A stretch of 64,000 bases of DNA from the NCBI RefSeq assembly GCF_030812595.1, contig NZ_JAUSSZ010000004.1, forward strand, positions 124,001 through 188,000, in the 5' to 3' direction. Shown here in pieces: positions 11,098 to 19,776 of the stretch. Every line of letters begins with the position of its first letter. Position 1 is the first letter of the stretch. The notes under the pieces were generated by a model. The model was given only the letters and a program-made list of their open reading frames with translations, made no database searches and was not told the DNA's origin. Position numbers and translations under genes: made by a program. The stretch is from Arthrobacter bambusae. GTDB lineage: Bacteria; Actinomycetota; Actinomycetes; Actinomycetales; Micrococcaceae.

Positions 11098-12381
11098 GTG
11101 TCACAGCCAGACCCGGGCAACCGGCCTGAACAGGGACCGCAGCCGTGGGGCGGCCAGCCGCAATGGGGCGGCACGCCACAGCCCGGCCCTCAGCCGTGGG
11201 GCGGCCAACCACAATGGGGCGGCGCGCCACAGCCCGGCCCTCAGCCGTGGGGCGGCCAGCCGCAATGGGGCGCGCCGGTGGATCCGCGCTGGCCGGCTGG
11301 CGGTCCACCGCCCTATGGGCAGCCGCGCTATGTGGCTCCCCCGAAACCCGGAATCGTGCCGCTTCGTCCGCTCTTCTTCGGTGAAATCATGGACGGCGCT
11401 TTCCAGACCATCCGGCGGAACGCCAAAACGATGTTCGGTTCCGCCCTTATTGTCCAGGCAATCACCGGCGCATTGAGCGGGGTGGTCGAGATTGCCACGC
11501 TTGGGATGGCCCAACCTCCCGCAGGAGGATTCACGAGCCAGGACGAGGCGACGCAATACCTCAGCCCGCTCCTTGGCGCGACTGCCGGAATTATGGGAAT
11601 TTCCCTGCTCGCCATGGTGCTTACGGCCATTCTTCAAGGGGTCATGGCCATCCCCGTCGCCAGATCGGCATTGAACCGGCCCACCGGGTTCAAGCAAATG
11701 TGGTCGCTGGCCCGCTCGCGCATCTGGCCGCTCGTCGGATTCGCATCCCTCCTCCTTGCCGGATCGTTGCTGTTCCTCCTCGTCCTGTTCTTACTAGCCG
11801 CCCTCATCGTGACTGGATCAGGGCCGGCCGGGGTGCTGTTGCTTCTCCCGTTGGGATTCGGCGCGCTGGTCGTATTTGCCTGGATCTACACCAAGCTCTT
11901 GGTGGCCCCGGCCGCAATCACCATAGAAGAACTTGGCGTCTTCGCCGGTCTTCATCGCTCGTGGACCCTTACCACCTGGAATTGGTGGCGGATCTTCGGA
12001 ATCACGCTGCTGGTGTCCTTCATGGTGGGCATCATCGGGGAGGTAATCCAGATTCCCTTGCGCTTGGCGTCCGGTGGAATGACTTCCGTGTTCGCGCCCC
12101 ACGCCGGTGCCGCCCAAGTGACCACGACGTCGATCGTCCTGCTGGTGGTTTCGCTGATCGTAGGGGCCCTCGTAGGCGCAGTCGGCTTCGCTTTCCAAAC
12201 CTCCGTAGCAGCCCTGATCTACATGGACCTGAGGATGCGGCGCGACGGGCTGGACGTGGAGCTCCTGCGCCTTCTGGAAACCGGGGAAGATCCCGACGGC
12301 GTTCCAGGCCGCCGCCGGGCACGTCAAGCCGGTGCGCAATCGTGGCCGCCGGCAACCGGTCAGGGCTTCCCCACAGGATGA
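11098..12381 (+). CDS. Integral membrane protein with Trp/Gln/Pro repeat N-tail
   Basis: 427 residues. Residues 1-80 are a soluble Pro/Gln/Trp/Gly-rich tail made of about 2.7 copies of a 17-residue unit (QPWGGQPQWGG core). The rest has roughly six hydrophobic helices and resembles the membrane domain found in glycerophosphodiester phosphodiesterases (PF10110-like) without any catalytic domain. GTG start, with GGGGAGG 6 bases upstream. It is the first gene of the coupled operon with DUF4129, DUF4350, MoxR and DUF58, and is divergent from mtrA. The role is unknown; membrane scaffolding for the operon is only a guess. Confidence 0.85.
   Translation: MSQPDPGNRPEQGPQPWGGQPQWGGTPQPGPQPWGGQPQWGGAPQPGPQPWGGQPQWGAPVDPRWPAGGPPPYGQPRYVAPPKPGIVPLRPLFFGEIMDGAFQTIRRNAKTMFGSALIVQAITGALSGVVEIATLGMAQPPAGGFTSQDEATQYLSPLLGATAGIMGISLLAMVLTAILQGVMAIPVARSALNRPTGFKQMWSLARSRIWPLVGFASLLLAGSLLFLLVLFLLAALIVTGSGPAGVLLLLPLGFGALVVFAWIYTKLLVAPAAITIEELGVFAGLHRSWTLTTWNWWRIFGITLLVSFMVGIIGEVIQIPLRLASGGMTSVFAPHAGAAQVTTTSIVLLVVSLIVGALVGAVGFAFQTSVAALIYMDLRMRRDGLDVELLRLLETGEDPDGVPGRRRARQAGAQSWPPATGQGFPTG
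11140..11274 (+). repeat. In-frame 51-bp tandem repeat (about 2.7 units)
   Basis: Each unit encodes QPWGGQPQWGG followed by T/A-PQPGP. The copies differ at only a few bases. The repeat forms the proline-rich N-tail of the membrane protein at 11098. Confidence 0.9.
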
Positions 12382-13064
12382 TTCCGGCATCCGCAGCCTT
12401 CGCCTTTCTTTTCGCTGCCTCCGAGCCTCCCGTTGATCCGGACCGTGGGGAAGCCCAGCGCTGGGCGGTTGAGGAACTGTCCAAACGGCAGTACGCATCG
12501 GCCAGACCCAGCTGGATCGATCAGGTGTGGAACCAGTTCATCGACTGGCTCCGCTCCTTGAACGGCGGTTCCATCACCGGTCCGAACTTCAGCTTGCCGT
12601 TGATCGGCGCCTTGGCAGTGGTCCTCATTGTGGCCGCCGTGATACTCGTCCGGCCGAGGCTCAACGCCCGGAAGAAGACGTCGGCGGAAGTTTTCGATGG
12701 CGAGGCAACAGTCGACGCAGACGGCTTTCGCGCCCGTGCATCCGCCGCTGCAAGCCGTGAAGACTGGCCCTCGGCCGTCGTCGAGCAGTTCCGCGCTGTG
12801 GTTCGCTCCGCGGAGGACCGGGCGGTCATTGACATCCAGGCCGGCAGGACCGCGGACGAGGCGGCTGCCCAAATCGGGCGTGCCTTCGGGTCAGCCAGAT
12901 CGCGGCTTGAGGAAGCAGCCAGGATTTTCGATGGCGTGAAATACGGGAAGGCAACCGCCACCGCTTCCGACCATGCTGCCGTGCTGGCCTTGGACAGTGA
13001 TTTATCGGCCATGAAACCTGACTTCTCCGGGCAATCCGCCGACGGCATGGCGGTGCCGCGATGA
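12378..13064 (+). CDS. DUF4129 domain-containing membrane protein
   Basis: 228 residues. A short N-terminal hydrophobic stretch is followed by a segment with WIDQVWNQFIDWLRSL, one clear transmembrane helix near residue 80 (LPLIGALAVVLIVAAVILV), and a cytoplasmic DUF4129 domain (AAASREDWPSAVVEQFRAVVRSAEDRAVI, about residues 120-215). DUF4129 proteins usually travel with MoxR, DUF58 and transglutaminase-like genes. The ATG at 12378 overlaps the upstream stop (ATGA). The frame is open upstream of this point, but that part is antisense to nothing useful and overlaps the previous gene, so I use the coupled start. Confidence 0.88.
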   Translation: MIPASAAFAFLFAASEPPVDPDRGEAQRWAVEELSKRQYASARPSWIDQVWNQFIDWLRSLNGGSITGPNFSLPLIGALAVVLIVAAVILVRPRLNARKKTSAEVFDGEATVDADGFRARASAAASREDWPSAVVEQFRAVVRSAEDRAVIDIQAGRTADEAAAQIGRAFGSARSRLEEAARIFDGVKYGKATATASDHAAVLALDSDLSAMKPDFSGQSADGMAVPR

Positions 13065-14284
13065 CAACCCGCCCCATCGCACCAGGTCCCATCGCACCAA
13101 ACCCCATGACACCAGGCCCCGGCCAAGCAAAGGCACGAGGTCCGGCAGGCCGATTCCGGGACTGGGCGAGCCACCATGTGGCCTGGATCATTATCGGAGC
13201 CATCGTTGCGGTACTGGGCATTGTCACCTTGGCCCAGTCTTCCGCGAACACCGACAAGGCGCCCCTCTCTGCAAGCAATCCCGCACCGGACGGTGCCATG
13301 GCCGCGGCCGAAATCCTCAGGCGGCACGGAGTCACGGTCGTGGAATCCGATTCCTTCGCGGCCACGACTTCGCTGCTGGCGGGGAAACCACGCGCCACTG
13401 TCTTCCTGTATGACCGCAATGGCTATCTCGACTCGGCGCAGTTGCATAGCTTGCTGCAATCGGCCGGACGCGTGGTGGTCGTAGCCCCTGGCCACCGAAC
13501 CCTGGCGGGACTAAGCAGCGAGATACATAACGCCGGAGTGGTTCCAGACAGCACGCCAACGTTGGAAGCGGGCTGCGTTCAGGCTGACGCGCTCGCCGCA
13601 GGTCGTGTCTCCGGCAAGGGCGCACTCCTTTACACCGGCGCCGAAGAGACCTGCTACAGGCCAAGCAGCAGCGACGGCGGGATCTACGCTGCCAGTGCGG
13701 ACGGCCGGCTGGTGGTTCTCGGCAGCACGGCCCTGCTCAGCAACGACCTCCTGCAGGCAGAGGGCAATGCCGCCTTGGCCCTTCGAACCCTCGGGCCGAC
13801 GCCGGACCTCGTCTGGTATCTCCCGGGGCTCGGAGACGTGCCAAGCGACGGCAAGCCGCCGACGCTGAATGATTTGGCGCCGCCGTGGGTTGGCTTCTTG
13901 GGATTGTGGTTGGCGGTGGTCGCGTTGCTCGCTGTGGTGTGGCAGGGCAGGCGGCTTGGTCCACTCGTGTTCGAGCCGCTGCCGGTAGTGGTCAAAGCTG
14001 TAGAAACCGCCGAAGGCCGCGCCCGCCTCTACCAGGATTCCCGCGCTTTCAGCCAGGCAGCCGATAACCTCCGGGCCGGCACCTTGACCAGGCTTGCCAA
14101 GCACTTCCGTCTGGGCCCCGACGCCGGAGCGAATGCCGTCCTCGATGCCGTGTCCCGAAAGATCAACCGGCCGGCACAGGAGCTGCGGATGCTGCTGCTG
14201 GACCACCGGCCACGCACGGAATCAGAACTGGTCCAATGGGCACAAAGCATTGAAAAACTCGAGCAGGAGGCAACGGCCCCATGA
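13061..14284 (+). CDS. DUF4350 domain-containing membrane protein
   Basis: 407 residues. After a Pro-rich N-tail (PIAPGPIAPNPMTPGP) comes a transmembrane helix (about 42-62), then an extracytoplasmic DUF4350 domain with a GATase-like fold (PAPDGAMAAAEILRRHGVTVVESDS), a second helix near residue 280 (WVGFLGLWLAVVALLAVVW) and a cytoplasmic helical tail. ATG overlaps the DUF4129 stop, and its own stop overlaps the moxR start, both as ATGA. It is a standard member of MoxR/DUF58 operons; its biochemical role is not established. Confidence 0.88.
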   Translation: MTTRPIAPGPIAPNPMTPGPGQAKARGPAGRFRDWASHHVAWIIIGAIVAVLGIVTLAQSSANTDKAPLSASNPAPDGAMAAAEILRRHGVTVVESDSFAATTSLLAGKPRATVFLYDRNGYLDSAQLHSLLQSAGRVVVVAPGHRTLAGLSSEIHNAGVVPDSTPTLEAGCVQADALAAGRVSGKGALLYTGAEETCYRPSSSDGGIYAASADGRLVVLGSTALLSNDLLQAEGNAALALRTLGPTPDLVWYLPGLGDVPSDGKPPTLNDLAPPWVGFLGLWLAVVALLAVVWQGRRLGPLVFEPLPVVVKAVETAEGRARLYQDSRAFSQAADNLRAGTLTRLAKHFRLGPDAGANAVLDAVSRKINRPAQELRMLLLDHRPRTESELVQWAQSIEKLEQEATAP

Positions 14285-14325
14285 GCAATCACGCAATGAG
14301 CAACCACGCAATGAGCAACCAAGCA
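14281..14325 (+). repeat. 3 x 15-bp repeat, each unit with an ATG
   Basis: Three near-identical units of the form ATGAGCAAYCAMGCA form the first 15 codons of moxR. Each begins with an in-frame ATG. Confidence 0.9.
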
Positions 14326-15354
14326 AACAGCTTCACCGACGGCAGCGATGGCTACTCCGGAGGCCCGGCGTCGAACGGTCCGCCAGCGCAAGCCCCCAGC
14401 CACTCCGACCCTGCCCGCAAGGCCCTGCTGGATGTCCGCCACGAGGTAGGCAAGGCCGTCGTCGGGCAGGATGCAACGGTGACGGGCATGCTCATAGCGC
14501 TGTTGTGCGGGGGGCACGTCTTGCTGGAAGGTGTACCGGGCGTTGCCAAGACCCTGCTGGTGAGGGCTTTGTCCACGGCACTGAGCCTGGATACGAAGCG
14601 CGTCCAGTTCACGCCGGACCTGATGCCCGGTGACGTCACCGGCTCGCTCGTCTACGACTCGCACACCTCCGAATTCACCTTCCGCGAAGGACCGGTATTC
14701 ACCAACATCATGTTGGCGGACGAAATCAACCGAACGCCGCCCAAGACCCAGGCTTCGCTGCTGGAAGCCATGGAGGAGCGCCAGGTATCGGTGGATGGAC
14801 TTTCCCGGCCCTTGCCGTCGCCGTTCATTGTGGCCGCCACGCAGAACCCGGTGGAGTACGAGGGCACGTATCCCCTGCCTGAGGCCCAGCTGGACCGCTT
14901 CCTCCTCAAGCTCTCCATGCCGTTGCCCGGACGGGCCGAAGAGATCGAGGTGGTCCGCAGGCATTCGGAAGGTTTTGATCCGCGCAACTTGCTGGCTGCG
15001 GGAGTCAGGCCGGTGGCGGGGGCCTCCGAACTCCAAAATGCGCGCGAGGCGGTGGCCGGAGTGACAGTGGCCCCCGAGATCCTCGGCTACATCGTGGACA
15101 TCGTGCGGGCGACGCGTGCGGCGCCGTCGTTCCAGCTGGGGGTCTCCCCGCGTGGCGCCACAGCCCTGCTGAACACCTCACGTGCCTGGGCATGGCTGTC
15201 CGGACGCAACTTCGTCACCCCGGATGACGTCAAAGCACTCTCCCTGCCGTGTTTGCGGCACCGGGTCGGACTTCGTCCCGAAGCCCAAATGGACGGTGTG
15301 CACGTGGATGATGTCCTCGGCAGCATCCTGGCTTCTGTCCCGGTGCCCCGCTGA
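14281..15354 (+). CDS. MoxR-type AAA+ ATPase
   Basis: 357 residues. The AAA_3 core has Walker A GVPGVAKT (near residue 85), Walker B MLADEIN (about 145), sensor 1 AATQNP and an AAA lid domain. MoxR ATPases act as chaperones that assemble or activate VWA-domain partners; here the DUF58 protein just downstream is the natural partner. The N-terminus is a threefold MSN-H/Q-A repeat with three in-frame ATG codons (14281, 14296, 14311), so the exact start is open. Confidence 0.93.
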   Translation: MSNHAMSNHAMSNQANSFTDGSDGYSGGPASNGPPAQAPSHSDPARKALLDVRHEVGKAVVGQDATVTGMLIALLCGGHVLLEGVPGVAKTLLVRALSTALSLDTKRVQFTPDLMPGDVTGSLVYDSHTSEFTFREGPVFTNIMLADEINRTPPKTQASLLEAMEERQVSVDGLSRPLPSPFIVAATQNPVEYEGTYPLPEAQLDRFLLKLSMPLPGRAEEIEVVRRHSEGFDPRNLLAAGVRPVAGASELQNAREAVAGVTVAPEILGYIVDIVRATRAAPSFQLGVSPRGATALLNTSRAWAWLSGRNFVTPDDVKALSLPCLRHRVGLRPEAQMDGVHVDDVLGSILASVPVPR

Positions 15355-15393
15355 TTGGCCGCGCTCATGACCCTTTACTTCAGGCGGTGTTGA

Positions 15394-16686
15394 ATGGCGA
15401 TCACAGGCCGCTTCGTGCTGCTGGTTTTCGCCGCATTGGCCCCGTTGGTACTGTTTCCTGCCTGGAACACGGTCCTTCTCACCACCGCCGTGCTGCTGGC
15501 TCTGGTTTTGGGCGACGTCTTGCTGGCCGCATCGCCTGCGAAGATCGGCCTGCAGCGGAAGGATCCGGGGAACGTTACCCTGCACTCTGAAACGGAATCC
15601 TTTTTGACGCTGGAAAACGGTAACCGGCGGACCTTCCGCGGGCTGGTGCGGGACGCCTGGCAGCCCTCCGCTGGAACGGTCACCCCGGTCCAGCGCGTCG
15701 AGATTCCGGCTGGGGAGCGGCGGCGGATGTCGGTGCGGCTGAGGCCCACACGACGGGGCGAGCTGACCGCACCGCACGTTACGCTGCGTTCGTTTGGCCC
15801 GCTTGGCCTGGCTGCCAGACAACGCACCGTGGCCCTTCCTGGCCGTCTGCGCGTGCTGCCGCCGTTCCATTCCAAGCGGCATTTGCCGTCCAAGCTCCGG
15901 AAATTGCGGGAGCTCGACGGCAAAGCGGCCGTGCAGATCCGCGGGGCCGGCACCGAATTCGATTCCCTCCGCGATTATGTCCGGGGCGACGACGTGCGCT
16001 CCATCGACTGGCGGGCAACCGCCCGGCGCACCGCCATCGTCGTCCGGACCTGGCGACCGGAACGGGACCGCCGCGTCGTGATCATGCTGGACACCTCGCG
16101 GACGGCGGCAGCCCGCATCGATGACGAGCCCCGCCTGGACACCGGCATGGAAGCGGCCCTCTTGCTGGCAGTGTTGGCCGAGCGGGGAGGCGACCGCGTG
16201 GACTTCTTCGCGTTCGACAGACGCGTCCGCGGGCGCGTCGATTCGGCGGCGAAAGACAATCTCCTCGGTTCCTTGGTCCAGGCAATGACTCCGCTTGAGG
16301 CGGAACTGATCGAGATGGACTGGGCCAGGATTCCGGCCGAGGTACGGGCCATTTCGGCGCACCGTTCCCTGGTGGTCCTGTTGACCTCACTCGACAGCGG
16401 CGCGCCCGAGGAAGGACTCATTCCCTTAGTGGCGCAACTGGTGCGGCAGCATGTAGTCCTGCTTGGATCGGTGCGGGACCCCTTGCTTGGGCGGATGAAG
16501 GAAAAGCGCACGACGGCGAGCCAGGTCTTCCGGGCCTCGGCCGCCGAACGCGCCCTGCTGGACCGCGAGGCCGTGAGCGCCCACTTGCGCCAGCTCGGGG
16601 CGGAAGTAGTCGACGCCGAGCCGTTGGAACTGCCGCCGCTCCTGGCGGATGCGTACATTCGTCTCAAGGCCGCGGGCCGCTTGTAG
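15394..16686 (+). CDS. DUF58 domain-containing protein
   Basis: 430 residues. Two hydrophobic helices occur within the first 45 residues, followed by a beta-rich region and the DUF58 core (VQIRGAGTEFDSLRDYVRGDDVRSIDW, about residues 180-215). The next part is a VWA-like fold with a MIDAS-type D-x-S pattern in VVIMLDTSRT. DUF58 proteins are membrane partners of MoxR ATPases and are linked to envelope and stress functions. It starts 39 bases after moxR and closes the operon. Confidence 0.9.
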   Translation: MAITGRFVLLVFAALAPLVLFPAWNTVLLTTAVLLALVLGDVLLAASPAKIGLQRKDPGNVTLHSETESFLTLENGNRRTFRGLVRDAWQPSAGTVTPVQRVEIPAGERRRMSVRLRPTRRGELTAPHVTLRSFGPLGLAARQRTVALPGRLRVLPPFHSKRHLPSKLRKLRELDGKAAVQIRGAGTEFDSLRDYVRGDDVRSIDWRATARRTAIVVRTWRPERDRRVVIMLDTSRTAAARIDDEPRLDTGMEAALLLAVLAERGGDRVDFFAFDRRVRGRVDSAAKDNLLGSLVQAMTPLEAELIEMDWARIPAEVRAISAHRSLVVLLTSLDSGAPEEGLIPLVAQLVRQHVVLLGSVRDPLLGRMKEKRTTASQVFRASAAERALLDREAVSAHLRQLGAEVVDAEPLELPPLLADAYIRLKAAGRL

Positions 16687-16739
16687 CCTGCCCAGGCGCC
16701 GAGTCCAGAAATCAACCATCCGAATCCGAGGAAAACCAC

Positions 16740-17474
16740 ATGAGCACACCCATCTACGAGTTGGCGCTGGGCGCTAAGTTCCGTCAGTTGCAGCCTGAGC
16801 TCCAGGACTATTTCTCGCTTGCCCCGGACTCCGGATCCTACGGAATCGGCGAGGGCGTGTTCGACGTAGTCGGTTGCCGGCAGAAGTGGCTCCGTCCGCT
16901 CCTGGCCACCGTTGCAAGTGAAGAGGCCTTCTTTCCCGAGTACGGCGAGCGGATCCCTTTCCGTATCGAAAATCATGCGCACCTTGACCCGTTCGGACGT
17001 TCCAGCCTTACGGCCCGGCGTGAGATTTTCTTTGCCGGGCGCACCCGGTTGTTCCATGACACCACTGTCGCGGAGACCACCAACGACGGCGGTACCCGCC
17101 TGGTCGACTACTTGGGCCGGTACCGCAGGCTCGCCACGGCATTAGACCTGGATGTCACACCGGAGGGGCGGCTTCGCGGGGTCTCGGGTGCCTCGCGGTT
17201 GTTCCTGGGTCCGCTGAGGCTCACCTTGCCGGCTTCCCTGGATGCGAAGGCCTACGCGGAGCAGTGGTGGGACGGGGCGGAAGGCAAGCATCGGATCCAG
17301 GTGAAGGTGCTTCAGGCACACGTGGGCCTGGTCCTGGTCTACGCGGGCTCCTTCGATTACCGTTTGGCGCCCTCGCTACCCCAGACGGATGGCGCCGCGG
17401 CTGCACGAAGCGCTACCGCCGCCGTCGGGCTCCCCCGCTATGCCGAGCCGGACCGCTGGGAACGGCGCGTCTAG
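16740..17474 (+). CDS. DUF4166 domain-containing protein
   Basis: 244 residues, soluble, no signal peptide. It starts IYELALGAKFRQLQPELQDYF and contains GIGEGVFDV and PFRIENHAHLDPFGRSSLTARREIFF, as in DUF4166 proteins. Many DUF4166 domains are fused to or beside saccharopine-dehydrogenase-like proteins, but here it is free-standing, 53 bases after the DUF58 gene. Its function is unknown. The last codons are duplicated just after the stop: a 14-base sequence recurs with period 15 at 17459 and 17474. Confidence 0.85.
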   Translation: MSTPIYELALGAKFRQLQPELQDYFSLAPDSGSYGIGEGVFDVVGCRQKWLRPLLATVASEEAFFPEYGERIPFRIENHAHLDPFGRSSLTARREIFFAGRTRLFHDTTVAETTNDGGTRLVDYLGRYRRLATALDLDVTPEGRLRGVSGASRLFLGPLRLTLPASLDAKAYAEQWWDGAEGKHRIQVKVLQAHVGLVLVYAGSFDYRLAPSLPQTDGAAAARSATAAVGLPRYAEPDRWERRV

Positions 17475-17522
17475 GAACGGCGCGTCTTGGAAGGACCCGT
17501 CCGGGAAGTGCAGGACAGCAGG

Positions 17523-18578
17523 CTAGCCGAGCGCTAGCTGGTTCAGCCCGTCCGCAAGCCGGGTCAAGCGGCTCAGGACTTCTTTGGCGCCCGATGGCGA
17601 GAATCCTGCCAGCCCGTCGGACGGTGTGACGCGCAAGGCACCCAGGCTCGACGCCGACAGGCCGAGTTGGCGCCAAGGCCGCCAGACGTTGTCCACCAGT
17701 TCAGCGGTACGTGGCGCCTTTGACTGCGGATCCTCTGTTGGCAAAGCGCCGGCCCACAGTCGCTTGCCCGCTTCCACTGCGGTGGCAATCTGCTCCCATT
17801 GGCGCGTGGTAAGTGCTTTGAGTGGAAGGGCGACGCCATCGGCTCCTGAGGAGAGGATCTGCTGGATGGGGGCCTCGATTTCGGGAACCGAAATCACTGT
17901 CTCCGTCACTCCTGCGACCCGCAACGCGTCGATCACCAACCGCCAGGCTCCCGTGGCCTCTTCCGCCGGGATGGCGCGCAGGGTCCGGTAGCCGCTCGCG
18001 GTGGGAATGGTGCCGGCCAACACGGAAGCAATGTCCGGCTCGTCGATCTGGACCACTATTCCGGCACCAGGCACCGCGGCGCGGACGCGGGACACGTGCT
18101 CGGCGACTCCGGCGGCCAAGGACTCTGCAATGTCCCTGCGCGCTCCGTAATCGAGCAGGGCGCGTTCACCATTGTGCAAGTAGAGGCCCGCCGCAAGGCT
18201 CAGGGGGCCACGCAACTGGATTTTCAGTGCCTCGGCTGAGGTCTCTTCCGAGCCGGCGACGTCGGCCAGGACGTTGAGATCCGTGGCAAGGGCGGACTTG
18301 GCGCGCCGCAGGTCTTTGCCAGGACGGTCGACCAGGCGCCAGCCGTGCGGCTGCACATCGATGGCCAGCTCAACCAGGAGGGATGCCGTCCGGCCGAGGG
18401 CATCGGAGCCCACACCACGGTCCGGCAGCTCGGCGAGGAACGGCAAGTGGGGGCTGCCCAGTTCACCACGGATCACCCGTGCTGCCTCAGCAGGATCCGT
18501 TCCGGGCCAAGGACCCAACGCCGTGGCGGTGACTTGGTACTGCTCGGTTTCGGCGTACTGCTCGGTTTCGGCGGCCAC
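17523..18578 (-). CDS. MetE-like (cobalamin-independent methionine synthase C-domain) protein, Rv3015c type
   Basis: About 351 residues from GTG 18578, 4 bases after the chorismate mutase stop. A longer frame from GTG 18647 overlaps that gene by 65 bases. The fold pattern is the UROD/MetE TIM barrel: TATALGPWPGTDPAEAARVIRGELG at the start, IVVQIDEPDIASVLAG in the middle, and SDGLAGFSPSGA at the end. The product is shorter than full MetE (about 750) and the zinc-ligand His-x-Cys pair of the catalytic domain is not apparent, so methionine synthase activity should not be assumed. The product of Rv3015c in M. tuberculosis is a close match in size and look. Confidence 0.8.
   Translation of the reverse strand: MAAETEQYAETEQYQVTATALGPWPGTDPAEAARVIRGELGSPHLPFLAELPDRGVGSDALGRTASLLVELAIDVQPHGWRLVDRPGKDLRRAKSALATDLNVLADVAGSEETSAEALKIQLRGPLSLAAGLYLHNGERALLDYGARRDIAESLAAGVAEHVSRVRAAVPGAGIVVQIDEPDIASVLAGTIPTASGYRTLRAIPAEEATGAWRLVIDALRVAGVTETVISVPEIEAPIQQILSSGADGVALPLKALTTRQWEQIATAVEAGKRLWAGALPTEDPQSKAPRTAELVDNVWRPWRQLGLSASSLGALRVTPSDGLAGFSPSGAKEVLSRLTRLADGLNQLALG
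18538..18573 (-). repeat. Perfect 2 x 18-bp tandem repeat
   Basis: TACTGCTCGGTTTCGGCG occurs twice in tandem. In the minus-strand frame it encodes AETEQYAETEQY immediately after the proposed start of the MetE-like protein. Confidence 0.95.
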
Positions 18579-18582
18579 GGGT

Positions 18583-18969
18583 TCAGGCCTGCGCAATGGA
18601 AGCCTGGTGGTCCTCGGCGATTGCCTCGTGGTGCCGGATGACCTCACTGATGATGAAATTCAGGAATTTCTCGGCGAAGGCAGGATCGAGGTGCGCTTCT
18701 TCGGCGAGACGGCGGAGCCGCGCAATCTGGGCGGACTCGCGTCCCGGGTCCCCTGCAGGCAGCTTGTGCGTCGCCTTGAGGACTCCCACCTTCTGGGTGG
18801 CCTTGAAGCGTTCCGCGAGGAGGAAGACGAGCGTGGCGTCGATGTTGTCGATGCTGGAGCGGATGGAGAGCAACTCGTCCATGACGGCCTGGTCCACGCG
18901 GCCGGCGAGGGAGCTGGCGGAAGGATCGAAGGAGTCGGCGTCGGGGAGGGCGTGGTTCTGCTCGGTCAT
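18583..18969 (-). CDS. Chorismate mutase (AroQ fold)
   Basis: 128 residues, all helical. It has the AroQ features IRSSIDNIDATLVFLLAERFKATQKVGVLKATHKLPAGDP, with a catalytic arginine and lysine pattern, and a conserved tail FLNFIISEVIRHHEAIAE. It converts chorismate to prephenate at the branch to phenylalanine and tyrosine. ATG at 18969, with GGAGGA directly upstream. It is probably co-transcribed with the MetE-like gene that follows. Confidence 0.92.
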   Translation of the reverse strand: MTEQNHALPDADSFDPSASSLAGRVDQAVMDELLSIRSSIDNIDATLVFLLAERFKATQKVGVLKATHKLPAGDPGRESAQIARLRRLAEEAHLDPAFAEKFLNFIISEVIRHHEAIAEDHQASIAQA

Positions 18970-19047
18970 TCCTCCAGTCTATGGTGTGCCGGGCCGGCCT
19001 TGAGGGGCAGAATGGGCATGTCCGCGCCGATGATAAGGAGAGCCCGA

Positions 19048-19707
19048 ATGAGAATCGCAGTTCTTGGCACCGGAATGGTAGGGCATGCCCTCGCAAGCAA
19101 ATTGGTGGCGGTAGGCCACGAGGTCATGATGGGATCCCGGGAGGCCGGCAATCCCAAGGGGACGGAGTGGGCGGCGCAGGCCGGACCGGGAGCGAGCTCC
19201 GGCTCCTTCGCGCAGGCGGCAGCCATGGCCGAGACCGTGGTCAACGCGACCCCGGGAACGGTCTCGCTTGCGGCATTGAGCGAGGCCGGCGAGGCAAACC
19301 TGGCGGGCAAGGTACTTGTGGATGTGTCCAATCCGCTGGACTTTTCGGCCGGATTTCCGCCGTCGCTCTCCGTCTGCAACACCGATAGCATCGCCGAAAC
19401 CATCCAGCGTGCCTTCCCCGAGGCACGCGTCGTCAAGACCCTCAACACCCTGACTGCTCCCCTGATGGTTGATCCACTCAGGTTGGCCGACGGAGCCCAT
19501 GACGTCTTCGTAGCGGGGAACGACGACGACGCGAAAGCCACCGTCGTCGGACTCCTGCGGGAGTTCGGCTGGCGTCCGGAACATATCCGCGACCTGGGCG
19601 GCCTCGAGGCCGCCCGAGGCCTGGAAATGTGGATGCCGCTATGGCTCCGGATCTTCATGGGCCAGCCGAAGGACAAGCTCTTCAACATCAGCATCGTGTC
19701 CGAATAG
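19048..19707 (+). CDS. NADPH-dependent F420 reductase-like oxidoreductase
   Basis: 219 residues from ATG 19048, which has AAGGAG 8 bases upstream; the frame is open further upstream but overlaps chorismate mutase antisense. The N-terminal Rossmann motif GTGMVGHALASKLVAVGHEVMMGSR ends in the S-R pair that reads the 2'-phosphate of NADP in this family. The body has VVNATPGTVSLAAL and VKTLNTLTAPLMVDP. Such proteins transfer hydride between NADPH and F420 or act on unknown substrates. It is monocistronic and ends in a strong hairpin shared with the ABC operon. Confidence 0.85.
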   Translation: MRIAVLGTGMVGHALASKLVAVGHEVMMGSREAGNPKGTEWAAQAGPGASSGSFAQAAAMAETVVNATPGTVSLAALSEAGEANLAGKVLVDVSNPLDFSAGFPPSLSVCNTDSIAETIQRAFPEARVVKTLNTLTAPLMVDPLRLADGAHDVFVAGNDDDAKATVVGLLREFGWRPEHIRDLGGLEAARGLEMWMPLWLRIFMGQPKDKLFNISIVSE

Positions 19708-19715
19708 CCGTGGCG

Positions 19716-19762
19716 GAACGGACATGCCCGCCTTTCGTGGAGAAGGGCGGGCATGTCCGTTC
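19716..19762. terminator. Bidirectional terminator hairpin
   Basis: A perfect 17-bp stem (GAACGGACATGCCCGCC and its complement) with a 13-base loop lies between two convergent genes, 9 bases after one stop and 15 bases before the other. Confidence 0.85.
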
Positions 19763-19776
19763 TTGTGGCTGACGGG

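Noticed and set aside
10922..11308. N-terminal extension of mtrA
   Set aside because: It reads antisense through the repeat tail of the neighbouring membrane protein; the family start is at 10921.
18479..18583. Frameshift between chorismate mutase and the MetE-like gene
   Set aside because: Both products are complete and the GTG at 18578 gives a normal 4-base gap.
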